Positions 59,630-64,000 of a stretch of 64,000 bases of DNA are shown in pieces. The translations under genes and the position numbers were made by a program. This stretch comes from Microbacterium elymi (GTDB lineage: Bacteria; Actinomycetota; Actinomycetes; Actinomycetales; Microbacteriaceae), in the NCBI RefSeq assembly GCF_021582895.2, contig NZ_CP091139.2, positions 2,170,001 through 2,234,000 of the forward strand, given 5' to 3'. The notes under the pieces were generated by a model. It ran no database searches, was not told the DNA's origin, and saw only the letters and a program-made list of their open reading frames with translations. Position 1 is the first letter of the stretch. Each line of letters starts with the position of its first letter.

Positions 59630-61076
59630 ATGATGTCTCATCGATTGCGTCGACGCGGATGCGTCACAGCGGCGCTGACCACGGCGGTGCTGGCCGCTGC
59701 GCTGCTCACGCAGGGCGGCCCGGCGCTCGCGCACGGGCAGAGCGAGGGCCACGGCCACGGCAACCACCAGGGTCAGCAGCAGGAGGTGCGCACGACCGGG
59801 AACCTCTATGGGACGAAGGCCGTGTACGAGCCGTTCCAGGACGCACGCACCTACGAGAAGGCTCCGCGGAGCTACCATGCCGTGCTCATCGAGCACGTCA
59901 GCCGGCACGGCTCCCGCGCGCTGTCCAGCAAGAAGTACGACGACCTGCTCTGGCAGCTGTGGCAGATCGCCGACGCCGACGGCGGCTTGACGGCCCTCGG
60001 CGAACAGCTCGGCACCGATCTGCAGGAGATCATCGCCGTGCACGATGAGCTCGGCTACGGCATCCTCAGCACGCTGGGCGCACAGGAGCAGGAGCAGATC
60101 GCCGAGCGGGCCGTCACGCGCATGCGCGCGCTGTTCACCACCGCGGTGCAGAAGAACACGCCGATCAGCATCGTCTCGTCGGGCGTCGACCGTGCCGTCG
60201 ACAGTGCCGAGAGCTTCGTCGACGGACTGGAGAGCGCCGACCCTGCTCTGGCTGCTGTCATCCAGCCTCAGACCTACGACAAGGACCTGCTGTACTTCCA
60301 CGACAGCGATCCGGCCTATCTCGACTATGAAGAGTCGGACCAGTTGGCCGATGTGGATGCCGAACTCGAGGCAGCTGCCGGTCATCGCGACCACTGCGCG
60401 CGATGTGGTGAACAGGCTGTTCACGCCGGAGTTCGTCGCCCGCATCGACGCGGGTGAGTTCGACCTCGTCGACCACGGCAAGGGCAAGACCCACCTCCAG
60501 AGCGCGGTCGACGTGGCCGCCGACATCTACGAGCTGTACGTCATCGCGCCGGGCATGGCGCTCGACGCCGACGTCGATATGACGCCCTACCTGACGGATG
60601 AGGATGCCGCGACCTTCGCCTACCTCTCCGACGGGAAGGACTTCTACGAGAAGGGACCCGCCTTCGCCGGCTCCGACGTCACCTTCGGGATGTCACACGT
60701 GCTCGTGGACGCGTTCCTCGACTCCGTGGAGGCGGCCGCCGACGGCGACCAGGAGTATGCGGCCCAGTTCCGCTTCGCCCATGCGGAGGAGATCATTCCG
60801 CTGGTGGCCCTGCTGCGACTTCCCGGGAGCACTGTGCAGCAGACGCCGGGCGACCTGTTCGCCTACGCCGACAACCCGTGGCGCGGCGCACAGGTGGCGC
60901 CGATGGCTGCCAATCTGCAGTGGGATGTCTACCAGGGACCCCACGACCGGACGATTGTGCGCATGCTCTACAACGAGAAGGAGACCGCCTTCGGCGGGGA
61001 GTGCCGGCCGATCCACCGCAACAGCTTCTTCTACAGCGTCGATGAACTGACGCGCTGCCTTTCCGCCGTACGGTAG
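59630..61076 (+). CDS. Secreted histidine phosphatase, MINPP/phytase-like
   Basis: About 480 aa. A signal peptide (CVTAALTTAVLAAALLTQGGPALA) is followed by a His/Gly/Gln-rich stretch (HGQSEGHGHGNHQGQQQ). The catalytic start is EHVSRHGSRAL (RHGxR). The C-terminal FRFAHAEEIIPLVALL (the HAE motif) and VAPMAANLQWDVY follow the multiple inositol polyphosphate phosphatase pattern, so it probably removes phosphate from phytate outside the cell. Break near 60370 (GAGGCAGC for GAGCAGC); repair gives LEQLPVIATTARDVVNRLFTPEF. ATG 59630 has GAGGAGGA upstream. It has its own promoter and terminator. Confidence 0.85.
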
Positions 61077-61085
61077 AACGACGTC

Positions 61086-61126
61086 GACGAGGGGGTGTCC
61101 CGGGTGACCCGGGCGCCCCCTTCGTC
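61086..61126 (+). terminator. Hairpin terminator after the phosphatase
   Basis: GACGAGGGGGTGTCCCGGGT pairs with CCCGGGCGCCCCCTTCGTC over about 18 bp with a very short loop. It begins 10 nt after the stop codon. There is no long T-run, as is usual in high-GC actinobacteria. Confidence 0.75.
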
Positions 61127-61134
61127 TGTCCGGC

Positions 61135-61178
61135 TTGTCATGACAAAGACTGGACACGGAGGGCCCTTGTGTTATTGT
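61135..61178 (+). promoter_or_regulatory. Promoter and palindromic operator of the ABC importer
   Basis: The palindrome TTGTC-AT-GACAA (61135-61146) is followed by TGGACA (61151-61156), a 16-nt spacer and TATTGT (61173-61178). The -10 hexamer is identical to that of the phosphatase promoter. Here the palindrome is just upstream of the -35 rather than over the -10. Confidence 0.7.
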
Positions 61179-61278
61179 AAGGACATACGGACATGGACGC
61201 GGCCACCCGCCCCATGGCACGCGGTGCTCGACACCGTGGCATCGACGAATTGGATGATGAAGGACGACGGCGTCTGCG

Positions 61279-63147
61279 ATGAGTCAAACCCTCACTGCTC
61301 CGGCACACGAGAACACCAGCCCCGGTGCGACACCACCGCCCCCCGCGGGCCGCGCACGCGCTCCCGTCGCTGGGTCTACCGGCTGAAGATCTCGTTCCGC
61401 GAGCCGACGACGATCATCGGAATCGCCGCGCTCGCCCTCTTCCTCTACCTCATCGTCGTGCCCATCGTCACGATGCTCAGCGACGCTGTGCGCGTGCAGT
61501 ACGGCGACGAGAGCCGCGCGGGCAGTGACTTCGGATCGATCACCGCCTACTACCTCAAGCGCGTCTTCGCCTCGCCTGTGGCGGCGGACCTGTTCTGGCG
61601 GCCGCTCGGGCACACGCTCTCGATCGCCGTCACCGCGATCGTGCTGGCCCTGCTCATCGGCGGCGTGCTGGCCTGGCTGCTGAGCCGCACGAACATCTGG
61701 GGTCGCAAGTGGTTCATGACCGCGCTGATCGTCCCCTACATGCTCCCCGCCTGGACGTTCGCGCTGGCGTGGACGAACCTCTTCAAGAACCGCAAGGTCG
61801 GCGGACAGGCGGGTTGGCTCGAGACCCTCGGCATCGAACCGCCGAACTGGGCGGCCTATGGCTACATGCCCATCTCGCTGGTGCTGGCACTGCACTACGC
61901 GCCGTTCGTCATCCTGCTGTTCGGCAACGCGCTGCGACGTTTCGACTCGCAGCTCGAGGACTCGGCCCGCATCCTCGGGGCAGGCAAGATCACGGTTGCC
62001 CGTCGGGTGATCATTCCCCTGATGCTCCCCTCGCTCACCTCGGCGATCATCCTCATGTTCGCGAAGTGCCTCGGCGAGTTCGGCGTCGCGTATGTGCTCG
62101 GCATGCCCGTGCGCTACGACGTGCTCGCGACGTCTCTGTACCGCAACATCTCCTCGCGCCAGACCGGCGTCGCCGCGGTGATCGCCGGCGCCATCATCCT
62201 CATCGGCATCGTCTCCCTGGTCGTCGACGCCTGGATGGTGCGCGAAGCGCGCAAGTTCGTCACGATCGGCTCCAAGGGCTCGATGGACCGCATTACGCAG
62301 CTCGGTCGCTGGCGGACGCCGATGACGCTTGTGCCGATCGCCGTGTTCGCATTCAGCGTGGTGCTGCCGTTGATGACGCTGCTGCTCACCACTGTGATGA
62401 AGGTGCCGGGCAAGTTCACCTGGGACAACTTCACCCTCGACTACTGGATCGGCCATGATCTGCCGACGGTGGCGATGAAGAACGGCGTCCTGCTGACCGG
62501 CGACTTCTGGCTGGCGGCCTGGAACAGCCTCTGGATGGTCGGCGTGGCGTCGGTCACCGCCGGGATCCTCGGACTGCTCGTCGGCTACGTCGTTGTGCGC
62601 ACCCCGGTCAGACCCGTGGGATGGATGCTGCGAAACGTCACGTTCCTGCCGTATCTCGTACCGGGGATCGCCTTCGCCGTCGCGTATCTGTCGCTGTTCG
62701 CTGTTCAGCGCGGCCCGATCCCCGCCCTCTACGGCACCTGGGCGATCCTCGTGCTCGCGTTCATCGCCGAGCAGATGCCCTATGCGTCGCGGGCCGGCAT
62801 CTCGGCCATGATGCAGCTCGGCAAGGACCCCGAGGAGGCCGCCCAGGTGGCGGGGGCCGGATGGTGGACGCGGATGCGGCGGGTGGTGATCCCCATCCAG
62901 AAGAGCTCGTTCTCCAGCGGGATCCTGCTGCCGTTCATCTCGGGCGTGAAGGGCCTGAGCCTCGTGGTGATCCTCGCCGTGCCTGGCACGAACGTGCTCA
63001 CCACCTACTCCGTGCAAGCTGGTCGACTACGGCTACGACCAGGCGGCGAACGTCGTCGTGCTGATGGTCGCCGCGCTCGCCTTCTTCGGAACAGTTCTCG
63101 GACAGAAGCTCGCGGGGAGCAACCTCGCAGATGGGATGGGCAAGTAG
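61279..63147 (+). CDS. ABC importer permease, FbpB/AfuB-type double permease
   Basis: About 622 aa, two fused six-helix binding-protein-dependent permease domains. EAA-type loops are seen in each half: EDSARILGAGKITVARRVIIPLMLP and EEAAQVAGAGWWTRMRRVVIPI. This class carries Fe(III) or, in AfuABC, sugar phosphates. It has no binding-protein gene upstream. Breaks: about 61340 (C-run, one base short, joining MSQTLTAPAHENTSPG to RSRRWVYRLK) and 63014-63019 (GCAAGC, end SVQLVDYGYDQAANVVVLMV). The ATG at 61279 lies about 95 nt downstream of the promoter. The ATPase follows after 2 nt. Confidence 0.88.
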
Positions 63148-63149
63148 AC

Positions 63150-64000
63150 ATGCCGACGATCAACCTCGAGCGCGTAGAGAAGAACTACGGCGGCGGCGGC
63201 ACAAGCGCCGTGCAGGATCTCAACCTCGAGATCGGGGACGCCGAATTCATGTGTCTGCTGGGTCCCTCCGGCTTGCGGCAAGACCACCACCCTGCGCATG
63301 ATCGCGGGGCTCGAGCACCTCACCGGGGGCAAGATCGTCGTCGGCGAGCGGGCGGTCGACGCCGTCGACGACGGCGTCTTCGTGCCACCGGAGAAGCGCG
63401 GGATGGGCCTGGTGTTCCAGAGTTATGCGCTGTGGCCGCACCTGAGTATCCGCGACAACGTCGAGTTCGGCCTGCGTCTGCGCAAGGTCGACAAGAAGAG
63501 CCGCATCGCTCGCGCCGAAGCCGTCATGAAGGCTCTCGGCATCGAGAAGTACCGTGATCGCTACCCCTCGCAACTCTCCGGCGGGCAAGCAGCGCGTGGC
63601 CCTCGCCCGGATGCTCGCCGTCAGCCCCGACGTGCTGCTCCTCGACGAGCCACTGTCGAACCTCGATGCGCGGCTGCGGCTCGAGATGCGCGCAGAGCTC
63701 AAGCGCCTGCACGGCGAGTTCGACACCACCATCGTGTTCGTCACGCACGATCAGTGGGAGGCGATGACCCTCGCCACCAAGATCGCCGTGATGAGTGAGG
63801 GCGTTCTGCAGCAGGTGGGCACGCCCGACGAGATCTACAACAGGCCCGCGAACCGCTTCGTCGCGGAGTTCGTAGGCAACTCGCCGATCAACATCGTCGA
63901 ACTCGCCAACGACGCCGCCGGCGGCCTCGGCCTCGCCGCCATCGGCTACGCCAGCACGCGACTGGGCAAGCTGAAGGACCTGGGTTCGATCGGCATCCGT
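63150..64000 (+). CDS. ABC importer ATPase, FbpC/PotA type (3' end outside window)
   Basis: At least 283 aa. Walker A is [20 protein letters not shown] after repair, then [19 protein letters not shown] (Q-loop), [16 protein letters not shown] (signature), [15 protein letters not shown] (Walker B) and [12 protein letters not shown] (H-loop). The C-terminal regulatory domain begins NSPINIVEL. Breaks at 63271-63276 (GCTTGC) and 63585-63590 (GCAAGC) are within the two most conserved motifs, so the correct reading is beyond doubt. It powers the permease upstream. Confidence 0.92.

Noticed and set aside
61135..61178. A Fur/IdeR iron box before the ABC importer
   Set aside because: The palindrome TTGTCATGACAA does not match the 19-bp IdeR/DtxR consensus, and its twin lies before a phosphatase, which points to another regulator.

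Overview
The window is high-GC DNA from an actinobacterium, most likely a Microbacteriaceae (Microbacterium-like). Signs of this are the GC-rich codon use with many GTG starts, the F420 genes, a hemY-type coproporphyrinogen oxidase, DUF3180 and twin PH-domain genes behind a fol operon, and frequent GGATGC/GCATCC words. The identification is inferred from gene content, not from any search.

Layout. 1-7.6 kb is a surface-polysaccharide region: a NodZ-like fucosyltransferase (partial), gmd and fcl for GDP-L-fucose, a beta-propeller protein, an MFS carrier, a membrane-anchored protein and a priming glycosylphosphotransferase. 7.8-14.3 kb looks acquired: NUDIX hydrolase, Sfp-type phosphopantetheinyl transferase, a one-module NRPS (C-A-T-TE), and hipB with a decayed hipA, ending at a tRNA-Glu/Asp/Phe cluster. 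14.9-29.8 kb is core: M23 hydrolase, ppa, tilS-hpt-ftsH-folE-folP-folB-folK with overlapping genes, PH-domain proteins, a DUF2520-type dehydrogenase, a phosphoesterase lipoprotein and lysS. 29.8-35.3 kb holds cls, a hemY-type oxidase, three small envelope proteins and hemD. 35.3-43.3 kb is coenzyme F420 (cofD, cofC, fgd, a flavin monooxygenase, fbiC). 43.4-53.2 kb has an ABC-2 exporter, a 3-hydroxyisobutyryl-CoA hydrolase-like enzyme, a J-domain protein, a D,D-carboxypeptidase and a TPP riboswitch driving ykoEDC. 53.3-59.5 kb is accessory: YchJ, an aminoglycoside-phosphotransferase-like kinase, a broken SDR, an HNH-type secreted nuclease, DUF488 and an SDR/enoyl-CoA hydratase/SDR set. 59.5-64 kb holds a secreted MINPP-like (phytase) phosphatase and an iron/sugar-phosphate type ABC importer. 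The two promoters share the palindrome TTGTC-NN-GACAA.

Most genes are interrupted by single-base indels, including essential ones (ftsH, lysS, tilS, folP). Nearly all sit on a GCAGC/GCTGC pentamer that reads GCAAGC, GCAGGC, GCTTGC, GCCTGC or GCTCGC. I count about 45 such sites. Removing one base restores the family sequence each time, so I treat these genes as intact in the cell and annotate them across the breaks. The likely cause is a systematic read error at this motif, possibly from a DNA modification.

Three families of palindromic repeats (59, 78 and about 88 bp) are scattered through the window. Two copies of one family lie in F420 genes, one of them in frame inside fbiC. The CofH half of fbiC lacks the radical-SAM cysteine motif.
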